Below the pieces are notes generated by a model. That model was not told the origin of the DNA. It was given only the letters and a program-made list of their open reading frames with translations, and made no database searches. From positions 1 to 64,000 of the forward strand of contig CAMKOE010000003.1 of NCBI GenBank assembly GCA_946414395.1: DNA of 64,000 nucleotides, read 5' to 3'. The stretch's first letter is position 1. Each line of letters starts with the position of its first letter. The position numbers and the translations under genes were made by a program. This stretch comes from an uncultured Porphyromonadaceae bacterium. GTDB lineage: Bacteria > Bacteroidota > Bacteroidia > Bacteroidales > Muribaculaceae. This document shows positions 1-9,464 of the stretch, one piece after another.

Positions 1-51
1 AGGACCCCCTGATTAACAGTCAGATGCTCTAACCAACTGAGCTAAAGAAGC
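1..51 (-). tRNA. tRNA-Asn (anticodon GTT), 3' part cut by window edge
   Basis: Reverse complement reads GCTTCTTTAGCTCAGTTGGTTAGAGCATCTGACTGTTAATCAGGGGGTCCT: D-arm and anticodon loop CTGTTAA with GTT. Confidence 0.88.
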
Positions 52-239
52 GTTTTCAGCACCCTTGCGGCATACCCTGCCGAAAAATGCGGTGCAAAGA
101 TAGTACCAAAATTTGAACTGTGCAATAAAAAAATGAAAAATCTTGTTTTTTTTCGTCCTGTAAAGGTTTTTTAGGCCTCAACAAGAGCATCATTTCATGG
201 AATAATAGTATTTTCGCAGTCCAATAACATCTTGAAATA

Positions 240-1970
240 ATGAAAAAGACGCTCAAATATCTCGCTGGCGCCGGCCTGGTACTCGCACTTGCAGCACCCG
301 CCGCTATTGCCGACACCGACAAGGCCGTCAACGACGACGCCGCAGTGGCCCGCAGCCTCGACATCTTCAACACCCTCTACAAGGAGTTGAACACGTTCTA
401 TGTCGATACCATCGATGCCCAGAAGTCCATCGAGAACGCCATCAACGCGATGCTCGACGACATCGACCCCTATACCGAATACATTCCCGCCAAGGAGACC
501 GATGAGTTCATCACCATCAGCACGGGCGAGTATGGCGGCATCGGCAGTTACCTCATGGAACGCACCACTGGCGGACAGAAGGGCGTTTACATCAGCGGCC
601 CCTATGAGGGCAGTCCGGCCGCACGCGCGGGACTGCGGTCGGGCGACCGCATCATCATGATCGACGGCGACAGCACAGCCGACTGGGCCAGCGATCAAGT
701 GAGCAAGCGGCTCAAGGGGCAAGCCAACACCCACTTGACCGTGACCGTCGTGCGCCCCTATGATGAGGACAGTGTCAAGACCTTCTCGTTCAACCGCGAG
801 ACCATCAGCGTCAATCCTGTCCCCTACTATGGCGTGACACGCGGCAATATCGGCTATATCGACCTGACGACATTCAACGAGAAGTCGGCCCAGCAGGTGC
901 GCGACGCCGTCATCGAGTTGAAGAAGGATCCCAGGGTCAAGAATATCGTCCTGGACCTGCGCAGCAACGGTGGCGGCATCGTCGAGGGCGCTATCCAGAT
1001 CGTCGGCTGCTTCGTCCCCAAGGGCACCCAGGTGCTGCAGATGCGCGGGCGCGACAAGTCCAGCGAGCGCACCTACAAGACGACCGTCGATCCCGTTGAC
1101 ACCGAGATTCCCCTGGCCGTGCTCATCGACGGCGGCTCGGCCAGTGCCAGCGAGATCACTGCCGGGGCCCTGCAGGACCTCGACCGCGCCGTGATCATCG
1201 GCTCACGCTCCTTCGGCAAGGGACTGGTGCAGTCCACGCGCTCGCTGCCCTACGACGGCATCCTCAAGGTCACCATCGCCAAGTATTACATCCCCAGCGG
1301 GCGCCTCATCCAGGAAGTCGATTACGGCAACCGCAATGCCGATGGCACCTTCAAGAAGACCACCACCGACAGTACCGCGCGCGTCTTCCACACGGCCCAT
1401 GGCCGCGAGGTGCGCGAGGGCGGCGGCATCGACCCCGACCTCAAGGTTGAGCCCCGCGAGTTAAAGCGCATTGTCTATAACATCATGCGCGACCACTGGG
1501 ACTTTGACTTCGCCACACGCTATGTCGCCCAGCACACCGACATTCCCGCCCCGGCCGATTTCCAGATTACCGACACCATCTTCAACGAGTTCAAGGCCTT
1601 TATCAACCCTGACAAGTTTGAGTATGACAAGGTGTGCGAGCAGCAACTCGCCACATTGCGCAAGACCGCCACGGCCGAGGGCTACATGAACGACTCGACC
1701 AAGGCCCAGTTTGACCGCCTCGAGGCACTGCTCAAGCACGACCTGGATCACGACCTGGACCTGCACCGACGCGACATCGCCTACCTGCTCGGACAGGAAA
1801 TCATGGACCGCCTCTACTATCAGCGCGGACAGGTCGAGCACTCGATCAAGGTCGACGAGTTCTTGGACAAAGCCAAGGAAATGTTTGACAAGCCCGGCGA
1901 ATATACCCGCCTGCTCAACCTCAAGGCCAAGCCCGCCAAGAAATCCACCTCCAAAAAGAAGAAGAAATAA
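240..1970 (+). CDS. S41 family C-terminal-processing peptidase (CtpA/Prc-like, PDZ domain)
   Basis: Signal peptide, PDZ-like GSPAARAGLRSGDRI, catalytic-region motif DGGSASASEITAGALQD, GSRSFGKGLVQ. Confidence 0.93.
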   Translation: MKKTLKYLAGAGLVLALAAPAAIADTDKAVNDDAAVARSLDIFNTLYKELNTFYVDTIDAQKSIENAINAMLDDIDPYTEYIPAKETDEFITISTGEYGGIGSYLMERTTGGQKGVYISGPYEGSPAARAGLRSGDRIIMIDGDSTADWASDQVSKRLKGQANTHLTVTVVRPYDEDSVKTFSFNRETISVNPVPYYGVTRGNIGYIDLTTFNEKSAQQVRDAVIELKKDPRVKNIVLDLRSNGGGIVEGAIQIVGCFVPKGTQVLQMRGRDKSSERTYKTTVDPVDTEIPLAVLIDGGSASASEITAGALQDLDRAVIIGSRSFGKGLVQSTRSLPYDGILKVTIAKYYIPSGRLIQEVDYGNRNADGTFKKTTTDSTARVFHTAHGREVREGGGIDPDLKVEPRELKRIVYNIMRDHWDFDFATRYVAQHTDIPAPADFQITDTIFNEFKAFINPDKFEYDKVCEQQLATLRKTATAEGYMNDSTKAQFDRLEALLKHDLDHDLDLHRRDIAYLLGQEIMDRLYYQRGQVEHSIKVDEFLDKAKEMFDKPGEYTRLLNLKAKPAKKSTSKKKKK

Positions 1971-2163
1971 CTTTCTACAGGAAGAACAAGAGCCATCAGG
2001 CGAGATGTGACCGAACGCATCCCGCCTGCTTTGTGTTCTCGTGTTCTGTGCTTCGTGGCAATGCCACGAAATACCCGACAACCGGGAGGGCCATCAGGCG
2101 TGGTGGTCGGCTTTCGGCCGTCATTGGAGGTGTATTTTGGGAAAATTGAGTAACTTTGCAGCC

Positions 2164-5100
2164 ATGGAGATACGGGAACTGTGTTCACTTTTTAACGGGA
2201 AGGCGAGGCTGGCGGCGGTCAAGAAACTGCTGGCCGGCAAGGGTAATGCCGTAATCGACGGTCTGGCGGGGTCTAGCGCCGCCATGCTGCTGGCGGGACT
2301 GCCTGAGCGCTCTTGCCCTTACCTGATCGTGGTCAATGACCTGGACGAGGCGGGCTACATGTACAACGACCTGTGCCAACTGACCGATGACAAGCAGGTG
2401 CTGATTTTCCCGTCGGGCTACAAGCGGGACATCAAGTACGGACAGGTGGATGCGCCCAACCAGATCCTGCGCACCGAGGTGCTCAACCGCTGGTATGACG
2501 ACAAGCAGGTGCGCTGGGTGGTTACCTACCCCGACGCGCTGGCCGAGCGGGTGCGCCGCCGCGAGGACGTGGAGGCAAGCACGGTGCAACTGCGCACGGG
2601 TGGCACGGCCGACCTGACCCAGGTGGCGGCACGCCTGCGCGAACTGGGCTTCACGGCGACCGACTATGTGTATGAACCGGGGCAGTACAGCGTGCGCGGT
2701 TCCATCCTTGACGTGTTCTCCTACAGCAACGAACTTCCCTACCGCATCGACTTCTGGGGCGATGACATCGACTCGATACGCACCTTCAACGTCGAGACCC
2801 AGTTGAGCGAGGAGCGGCTGGATCAGGTGAGCATCTTGAACAATGACCCATCGGGCGGCGGACGTGAGGACAACGTGTCGCTGCTGGATTATATAGGTGA
2901 CGACACCATCGTGCTGTGCCGCAGCCAGCAGTGGCTATCGACACGCATCCGCGAGATTGCCCAGGAAGGCATGTCGGCCAGCGCCATCATTGCCGACGAG
3001 GGTGACACCCAGGCCATTCACAAGGTGGTCGATGCCGACCTGTTTGCCAAGCGGTTGAACATGTTGCGGCTCATCACCCTGGCCAATGGCGAGGCCGCTG
3101 CCGATAAAGGCACCAAGCGCCTCACGCTGCACTGCAAGCCCCAGGGCATCTACCACAAGAACTTTGACCTCATCGGGCAGTCATTCACCGAATTTCTCAA
3201 GCAGGGCTACAAGATTCTCATCCTGAGCGACAGCGCCAAGCAGATCGAGAGACTTCACAACATCTTTGAGGACCGTGGCGACAACATCACCTTTGAACCG
3301 GTGCTGCGGACGCTGCACGAGGGATTTGTAGATGATGACCTCAAGTTGTGCGTCTTTACCGACCACCAGATTTTTGACCGATTCCACAAGTACAACCTCA
3401 AGAGCGACCGAGCCCGATCGGGCAAACTGGCCCTTTCCATCAAGGAACTGAACCAGATCGAGAAGGGTGACTACATCGTCCACGAGGACCTGGGTGTGGG
3501 CAAGTTTGGCGGCCTCATCCGCACATCGATGAACGGCACCCCGCAGGAGATGATCAAACTCACCTACCAGAACGGCGACGAGGCCTATGTGTCCATACAC
3601 TCGCTGCACAAACTCTCCAAGTACCGCAGCAAGGAGGGCGAGGCGCCAAGGCTCAACCGCCTGGGGTCCAACACCTGGGCCAAGATCAAGTCGCGCACCA
3701 AGAGCCGCCTCAAGGACATCGCCCGCGAACTCATCCGCCTGTATGCCGCCCGACGCGAACAGAAGGGATTTGCCTACACGCCCGACGGCTACCTGCAGCA
3801 GGAACTGGAAGCGTCGTTCATCTATGAGGATACCCCCGACCAGTTGACCGCGACCCAGGCCGTCAAGGCCGACATGGAGAGCGACAAGCCGATGGACCGC
3901 CTCATCTGCGGCGACGTGGGCTTCGGCAAGACCGAGATTGCCGTGCGCGCCGCCTTCAAGGCCGCTACCGACGGCAAGCAGACAGCCGTGCTGGTGCCCA
4001 CGACGGTGCTGGCCTTCCAGCACTACCGCACCTTCAGCGAGCGTCTGCGGGACTTCCCCGTCAGGGTTGATTACCTGAGCCGCGCCCGCAAACCCAAGGA
4101 AGTCAAGCAACTGCTGGCCGACCTCAAGGAGGGCAAGATTGATATCCTGATCGGCACGCACAAACTCATCGGCAAGACCGTGCAGTTCCACGACCTGGGA
4201 CTGCTGGTGGTGGACGAGGAGCAGAAGTTTGGCGTCGCCGTCAAGGACAAACTCAAGCAGATGAAACTCAACGTCGACACCCTGACGATGAGCGCGACAC
4301 CCATCCCGCGCACGCTGCAGTTCTCGCTCATGGGAGCCCGCGACCTGAGCACGCTGACCACGCCGCCGGCCAACCGCTATCCCATTCTCACCACGGTGGG
4401 CGCCCTGGACGACGACATTGTTGCCGAGGCCATCAACTTTGAACTCTCGCGCAACGGGCAGGTCTTCTTTGTCAACCACCGCATCGAGCAACTGGAGCAG
4501 TTGGAGAACATGATTCGCCGCGTGGTCCCCGATGCCCGCGTGGTGGTGGGTCACGGACAGATGCCGCCCGAGAAGTTGGAGCAGATCATCATCGACTTTG
4601 GCAACCATGACTATGACGTGCTGCTATCGACAACCATTATCGAGAATGGCATCGACATGCCCAACGTCAACACCATTATCATCAACAACGCCGACCGCTA
4701 TGGTCTGAGCGACCTGCACCAGTTGCGCGGCCGCGTGGGACGCAGCAACCGCAAGGCCTTCTGCTACCTGCTCGTGCCGCCCGGCAAACCGCTGGCCACC
4801 GATGCTCGCCGCAGGTTGCAGGCCATCGAGAGTTTCAGCGACCTGGGCTCGGGCATCCAGATTGCCATGCAGGACTTGGACATCCGCGGTGCGGGCAACC
4901 TGCTGGGGGCCGAGCAGAGCGGCTTCATCGCCGACCTGGGCTATGAAACCTACCAGCGCGTCCTCAAGGAGGCCGTCACCGAACTGAGAACCGAGGAGTT
5001 CGCCTCTACGTTCGCCGCCACAGGTGGTGACCATGATGACATGCAGGAACAAGGTTCAGAGTTTGTCACCGACTGCGTGGTCGATACCGACTTGGAACTG

Positions 5101-5529
5101 ATGTTCCCGGCCAGTTATGTGCCGCAGGAGAACGAGCGCATCACCCTCTACCGCGAACTTGACAACATGGAGACCGACGAGCAGGTTGAGGCATTCGAGC
5201 AACGCATGGTGGACCGCTTCGGCAAGATTCCCGAGATGGCCAGCGAACTCATCCGCATCGTGCCCCTGCGCCGCACCGCGCGCCGCCTGGGCATTGAGAA
5301 ACTCGTCATCCGCCAGCGCAGCATGCACCTGTTCCTCGTCGGCGAGGAGAACAAGGCCTATTACCAGTCACCCGCCTTTGGGCGCATCATCAACTACGTC
5401 TATAGCAACCCCAAGCGGTGTGACTTGCGGCAGAAGAATGGCCGGCGCAGCGTCGTCATCGGCAACATCACCAGTGTGAGCACCGCCCTGAGTGTCCTGC
5501 GCACCATCACCCACCTGGACAGCATTTAA
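2164..5529 (+). CDS. mfd: Transcription-repair coupling factor Mfd
   Basis: Full-length SF2 helicase with CarD-like domain, GDVGFGKTEIAVRAAFKA, DEEQKFGV, SATPIPRTL, QLRGRVGRS. Start set to ATG 2164 (MEIRELCSLF) rather than upstream 2041. Confidence 0.95.
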   Translation: MEIRELCSLFNGKARLAAVKKLLAGKGNAVIDGLAGSSAAMLLAGLPERSCPYLIVVNDLDEAGYMYNDLCQLTDDKQVLIFPSGYKRDIKYGQVDAPNQILRTEVLNRWYDDKQVRWVVTYPDALAERVRRREDVEASTVQLRTGGTADLTQVAARLRELGFTATDYVYEPGQYSVRGSILDVFSYSNELPYRIDFWGDDIDSIRTFNVETQLSEERLDQVSILNNDPSGGGREDNVSLLDYIGDDTIVLCRSQQWLSTRIREIAQEGMSASAIIADEGDTQAIHKVVDADLFAKRLNMLRLITLANGEAAADKGTKRLTLHCKPQGIYHKNFDLIGQSFTEFLKQGYKILILSDSAKQIERLHNIFEDRGDNITFEPVLRTLHEGFVDDDLKLCVFTDHQIFDRFHKYNLKSDRARSGKLALSIKELNQIEKGDYIVHEDLGVGKFGGLIRTSMNGTPQEMIKLTYQNGDEAYVSIHSLHKLSKYRSKEGEAPRLNRLGSNTWAKIKSRTKSRLKDIARELIRLYAARREQKGFAYTPDGYLQQELEASFIYEDTPDQLTATQAVKADMESDKPMDRLICGDVGFGKTEIAVRAAFKAATDGKQTAVLVPTTVLAFQHYRTFSERLRDFPVRVDYLSRARKPKEVKQLLADLKEGKIDILIGTHKLIGKTVQFHDLGLLVVDEEQKFGVAVKDKLKQMKLNVDTLTMSATPIPRTLQFSLMGARDLSTLTTPPANRYPILTTVGALDDDIVAEAINFELSRNGQVFFVNHRIEQLEQLENMIRRVVPDARVVVGHGQMPPEKLEQIIIDFGNHDYDVLLSTTIIENGIDMPNVNTIIINNADRYGLSDLHQLRGRVGRSNRKAFCYLLVPPGKPLATDARRRLQAIESFSDLGSGIQIAMQDLDIRGAGNLLGAEQSGFIADLGYETYQRVLKEAVTELRTEEFASTFAATGGDHDDMQEQGSEFVTDCVVDTDLELMFPASYVPQENERITLYRELDNMETDEQVEAFEQRMVDRFGKIPEMASELIRIVPLRRTARRLGIEKLVIRQRSMHLFLVGEENKAYYQSPAFGRIINYVYSNPKRCDLRQKNGRRSVVIGNITSVSTALSVLRTITHLDSI

Positions 5530-5559
5530 CCTAATCAATATCGGGTATAACCAACTATA

Positions 5560-5595
5560 ATGGGCACAACCATCATGACCGATGATTGTGCCCAT
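5560..5595 (+). terminator. Hairpin downstream of mfd
   Basis: ATGGGCACAA ... TTGTGCCCAT, 10-bp stem just after the mfd stop. Confidence 0.5.
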
Positions 5596-5623
5596 CTCTG
5601 AGTCTCTTAATTGCTTGAAGCGA

Positions 5624-5894
5624 TTACTTCTTCAACACCTTGGCCACACTGCCATTGGCGTTCTTGACAATGATGATACCCGAGTGCGAAGTGACGTCGT
5701 CGAGTTTGCGTCCCTGCAGGTCATAATATTCAACCGACTGGGTCGCCAAATGTAATCGTAAAACTCTGCAAACTCGTCACGGTACCCTCGGCAGGCGTGA
5801 TTTCCATCACATCAAGTGGATCAACAGCCGCGACGCATGGCGTGCAGTAAAAAATAGCCATGAGTATGGCCAACAAGTGTACTGTCTGTTTCAT
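5624..5894 (-). pseudogene. Remnant of a T9SS-secreted protein: signal peptide/N-terminus and frame-shifted C-terminal sorting domain, interior missing
   Basis: MKQTVHLLAILMAIFYCTPCVAAVDPLDVMEITPAEGTVTSLQSFTITFGDPVG* followed in another frame by VEYYDLQGRKLDDVTSHSGIIIVKNANGSVAKVLKK*. Confidence 0.7.
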
Positions 5895-6171
5895 CTGCAA
5901 TTCTTTAGAGGTTAATAATAAAACTTGAATTTTAGTTATACTTTGTGACAAAAGTACATTTTTTTAGACAATCTTACAGTCGGCCTCACCGATTTGATGT
6001 TATTTCACTGATTTCGGAATTTTTTTCATTGGTTTCGGCAATCATTACCGTCCATAGATGCCCTTTTGCCCGATTGCAGGCCGAGCGATGCCGGATTCAG
6101 AAATTTACTAACGATTATTCACAATTTCACCGAATTTATCACGGGATTGGTTGAAAAGGGGCCGATGGGCA

Positions 6172-6203
6172 TTTGCAATTATAAGGAATGATGCTTAGTT
6201 TTG
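6172..6203 (+). promoter_or_regulatory. Bacteroidetes-type promoter (TTTG-N20-TAGTTTTG)
   Basis: TTTG at 6172-6175 and TAGTTTTG at 6196-6203, 53 nt upstream of the 6257 CDS. Confidence 0.6.
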
Positions 6204-6256
6204 CAAGATATAATCATGTTTAATTTATTCAAAACACTACAAAATTCATCACATTT

Positions 6257-8716
6257 ATGAAAAAAAGATTCCTTTTGGCAACTTTGGTTGCAATGGCGGG
6301 TGTTTTGGCTCATGCGCAGCAGACCATGTGGATCCACACGGGTCATGTGCACTGGGCCTACAACACCGAGGCGGTGGGCCAGATGCCGTACAGTTCGGCC
6401 AGTCTGCTCACCGTGCTTGAGAAGGGGTTCACGCTGGCCGATGTGGACAGTGTGACCGTCACTGGTGAGACATTTGCCGACGACAATATCCTTGTCAAGT
6501 ACAACAACACGATCGCCGACGTCTATGTGGCCGGCAACATTGCCAACCACATTACCGCCCAGGTGAACGGCGCACGCGTCGCCGTGATGCAGGACGACGC
6601 GGTAGCCACCGAGTACACCTACACCCTGCAGGGCTCCAGCAACAGCGGCTGCTTCTACCACGCGGGCAAATACAAGATGACGCTTGCGCTGAACGGCGTC
6701 AACCTGGTTAACCCCGACAGCGCCGCCATCAACATCCAGAACAGCAAGCGCATCGCCGTGCAACTCGTTGACGGCACGACCAACACGCTTGCCGACGGGG
6801 CTAACAACACCAAGAAGGCCGCCTTCCTGGTGAAGGGACATGCCGAGTTTGCCAAGGGCGGCTCGCTGACCATCACGGGTAACAAGAAGCACGCCCTGGC
6901 CTGCAACGAGTACATGGAGGTCAAGAAGACCGTGGGCAACATCACCATCACCAGTGCCGTTGCCGACGCCATCAACGTGTCGCAATACTTCCAGATGAAC
7001 GGTGGTACCGTCAACATCCAGAGTTGCGGTGACGACGGCATCCAGGTGGATGCCGAGGACACTGCCGACCCGACGCTCGACGGACACGTCCTGATTCAGG
7101 GCGGCTCGCTCACCATTAATGGCAGCGCCGATGCCACCAAGTGCATCAAGGCCGAGGGTGACGTGAACATCACTGGCGGCACATTGACGCTCAACCACAG
7201 CGGCACCGCCACCTGGGATGCCACCGACCTCAAGATCAAGGAGGCCACGGGCATCAGCAGCGACCGCAACATCACCATCAATGGTGACGCCGCCGTGGTC
7301 AACATCAAGATGACGGGCAACGGCACGCGCGGCATCAAGTGTGACAGCACCTTGACCGCCACCGCCGGCACCATCGACATCAACTGCTCGGGCGAGCCCT
7401 GGGCCTACGGCACAACCGACACGACCAACGTCAAGTGCGCCAAGGCCGACTATGCCTTTATCCTCAATGGCGCCAGCATGAAGTGCACCACCGTCAAGGA
7501 TGAGGCCGAGGGCATCCACAGCGAGGGCAAGGCCCTCATCAGTGGTGGCACGTTGACGCTCAACACCTATGACCACGGCATCAAGACCGACGGTGACATG
7601 GAAATCACTGGCGGTACCATCAACTTCACGATTACCGGTGCGGCCAGCAAGGCCATAAAGCCCACCGGCAACCTGCACATCACCGGCGGTAACATCAGTG
7701 GCACCGTGAGCGGCGGTGGCGAGACCTATGACGACAACACCGTTTCGGGCTCGGCCTGCATCAAGGGCAAAGCCAATGCAGTGATCGACGGCGGCACGTT
7801 AGACCTCAAAGCGACAGGTGCCGGCGGCAAGGGCATGAACTTTGACGGCACGCTGACCATCAACGACGGTAACATCAAGGCGAGCACCTCGGGTAGCAAA
7901 TACGGCACCAGCAGTGGCGGCGGCCAGGATCCTGGCGGCGGTTTTGGTCCCGGCGGTGGCGGCTGGGGAGGCCAAGAGGACAGCAATGCCGACACCAGTT
8001 CATCGCCCAAGGGCATCCGTGCCGAGGGTAACATTACCATCAACGGCGGCACCATCACCGTGAGCGCCACGGGTGGTGAGGGTGCCGAGGGCATTGAGTC
8101 CAAGTCCATCATGTACATCAAGGGCGGCTACATCGAGGTCACCAGTTATGATGACGCATTGAACAGCACCTCGCACATGTACTTCACTGGCGGCTACACC
8201 TATGCCGTGGCAACCGGCAACGATGCCATCGATTCCAACGGCAACATGTACCTGAGCGGCGGTTACGTCTTCTGCTGCGGCAGCGAGGAAGGTCTCGATG
8301 CCAACAGCGAGGGAGGCTACACCGTCTATATCCAGAACGGGGCCAACCTGATGGCCATCGGTGGCAACATGGGTGCCATCGAGAGCGGTGCCTCCTTGAG
8401 CCAGACGTGCTACTCCTGCACGGCCAGTGCCAACACCCGCTACTCGCTGAGCAGCAGCAACAGCGTCGTGATGGCAGTCCTCACTCCCACCTTCTCGTCA
8501 CAAGGCGGCCAGGGCGGCTGGGGCCCCGGCGGAGGTTCGTCATCGGGCTCCAGGACCATGGTAGTTTCGGCTCCGTCGTCACCGGCAGTCAAGTCGGGTG
8601 TCACCTTTGCCGGCACCACCATCTGGAACGGTATGGGTGCAACCAGCGCCACGGGCGGATCGACAGTCTCACTCAGCAACTACTCTGGTGGCGGTGGATA
8701 CGGTCCTGGCTTCTAA
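6257..8716 (+). CDS. Secreted carbohydrate-binding domain (Cthe_2159-like) beta-helix protein
   Basis: Signal peptide; repeated ITGGTLTL/NITINGG/KGIKCD rungs; DGTTNTLADGANNTKKAAFLVKGHAEF motif; Gly-rich linkers. Confidence 0.82.
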   Translation: MKKRFLLATLVAMAGVLAHAQQTMWIHTGHVHWAYNTEAVGQMPYSSASLLTVLEKGFTLADVDSVTVTGETFADDNILVKYNNTIADVYVAGNIANHITAQVNGARVAVMQDDAVATEYTYTLQGSSNSGCFYHAGKYKMTLALNGVNLVNPDSAAINIQNSKRIAVQLVDGTTNTLADGANNTKKAAFLVKGHAEFAKGGSLTITGNKKHALACNEYMEVKKTVGNITITSAVADAINVSQYFQMNGGTVNIQSCGDDGIQVDAEDTADPTLDGHVLIQGGSLTINGSADATKCIKAEGDVNITGGTLTLNHSGTATWDATDLKIKEATGISSDRNITINGDAAVVNIKMTGNGTRGIKCDSTLTATAGTIDINCSGEPWAYGTTDTTNVKCAKADYAFILNGASMKCTTVKDEAEGIHSEGKALISGGTLTLNTYDHGIKTDGDMEITGGTINFTITGAASKAIKPTGNLHITGGNISGTVSGGGETYDDNTVSGSACIKGKANAVIDGGTLDLKATGAGGKGMNFDGTLTINDGNIKASTSGSKYGTSSGGGQDPGGGFGPGGGGWGGQEDSNADTSSSPKGIRAEGNITINGGTITVSATGGEGAEGIESKSIMYIKGGYIEVTSYDDALNSTSHMYFTGGYTYAVATGNDAIDSNGNMYLSGGYVFCCGSEEGLDANSEGGYTVYIQNGANLMAIGGNMGAIESGASLSQTCYSCTASANTRYSLSSSNSVVMAVLTPTFSSQGGQGGWGPGGGSSSGSRTMVVSAPSSPAVKSGVTFAGTTIWNGMGATSATGGSTVSLSNYSGGGGYGPGF

Positions 8717-8770
8717 TTCCTCATGTAGTTATAATCAATGACATCATTATTAAAAAAGACTCTACAGATT

Positions 8771-9202
8771 ATGAAGAAGACTATTATAACGATGCTTATC
8801 GCCATGGTGGCCATGGTTGCCAGCGCCGAGACCTATAGTTACTTGAAGTTCACCAAGTCCAATGGCACGACCGTGACCTGCTCGGTAGAGGGCATCAAGA
8901 TTACTTATGACAACAGCAACATCACTGTCACCAACGATGAGGGCACGACAACCATAGCCCTAGCCGACGTGCAGGACATGTACTTCAGCAACGAGGCTGG
9001 CACTACCCCCTCCTACAAGGTGGGTGATGTGAATGGTGATGGCAATGTGAACATCAGCGACGTTACTGCTTTGATCGACTACCTGCTGAGCGGCGATGCC
9101 AGCAGCATCAACACTGATGCCGCCAATCTCAACGGCGACGGCCTCGTGAACATCAGCGATGTGACCGCTCTCATCGACCTGATCTTGAGCGGCAACGCAT
9201 AG
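8771..9202 (+). CDS. Small secreted protein with C-terminal type I dockerin repeats
   Basis: MKKTIITMLIAMVAMVASAE signal peptide; GDVNGDGNVNISDVTALIDYLLSG ... NLNGDGLVNISDVTALIDLILSG duplicated Ca-binding dockerin motif. Confidence 0.87.
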   Translation: MKKTIITMLIAMVAMVASAETYSYLKFTKSNGTTVTCSVEGIKITYDNSNITVTNDEGTTTIALADVQDMYFSNEAGTTPSYKVGDVNGDGNVNISDVTALIDYLLSGDASSINTDAANLNGDGLVNISDVTALIDLILSGNA

Positions 9203-9237
9203 CAGCAAGTACACCTATTACCCATTCTCTCTCATGA

Positions 9238-9275
9238 TGAGGGTGCGCCCAGAACCGAGGCGCACCCTCATTTTC
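9238..9275 (+). terminator. Rho-independent-like terminator
   Basis: TGAGGGTGCGCC-cagaaccga-GGCGCACCCTCA followed by TTTTC. Confidence 0.75.
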
Positions 9276-9366
9276 ATGCCCACCTGAATATATTAGCGGC
9301 TTGGCGTGAGTTCAGGTCGCTGAATAGATGCTGCCAGAAGAAAAATTCTTAAAATATGTTAAATAA

Positions 9367-9399
9367 TTTGGTGGATTCAAATCTATTGTTATACCTTTG
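9367..9399 (+). promoter_or_regulatory. Promoter of the ABC/GntR operon
   Basis: TTTG (9367-9370) - 21 nt - TACCTTTG (9392-9399). Confidence 0.65.
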
Positions 9400-9400
9400 C

Positions 9401-9424
9401 AGTGTACTAGTTAAGTAGTACACT
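9401..9424. promoter_or_regulatory. Putative GntR/YtrA-type operator
   Basis: AGTGTACTA-GTTAAG-TAGTACACT, perfect 9-bp arms abutting the -7 box. Confidence 0.7.
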
Positions 9425-9464
9425 AGATAAGCATTTTATTAACCCGCTAAAATATCTGTCTATT

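Noticed and set aside
56-373. 105-aa minus ORF next to the tRNA
   Set aside because: Overlaps promoter/leader and start of the S41 gene antisense; Ala-Ser-rich start is antisense of the signal peptide.
3181-4608. 475-aa minus-strand ORF opposite mfd
   Set aside because: Antisense shadow of the mfd helicase region; no domain motif.
6179-7678. 499-aa minus-strand ORF opposite the beta-helix gene
   Set aside because: Repetitive sense codons give repetitive antisense sequence; promoter and signal peptide support the plus strand.
8407-8838. 143-aa plus-strand ORF overlapping the end of the beta-helix gene and start of the dockerin gene
   Set aside because: Out-of-frame overlap with two well-supported CDSs; His/Arg/Gln-rich frame-shift composition.
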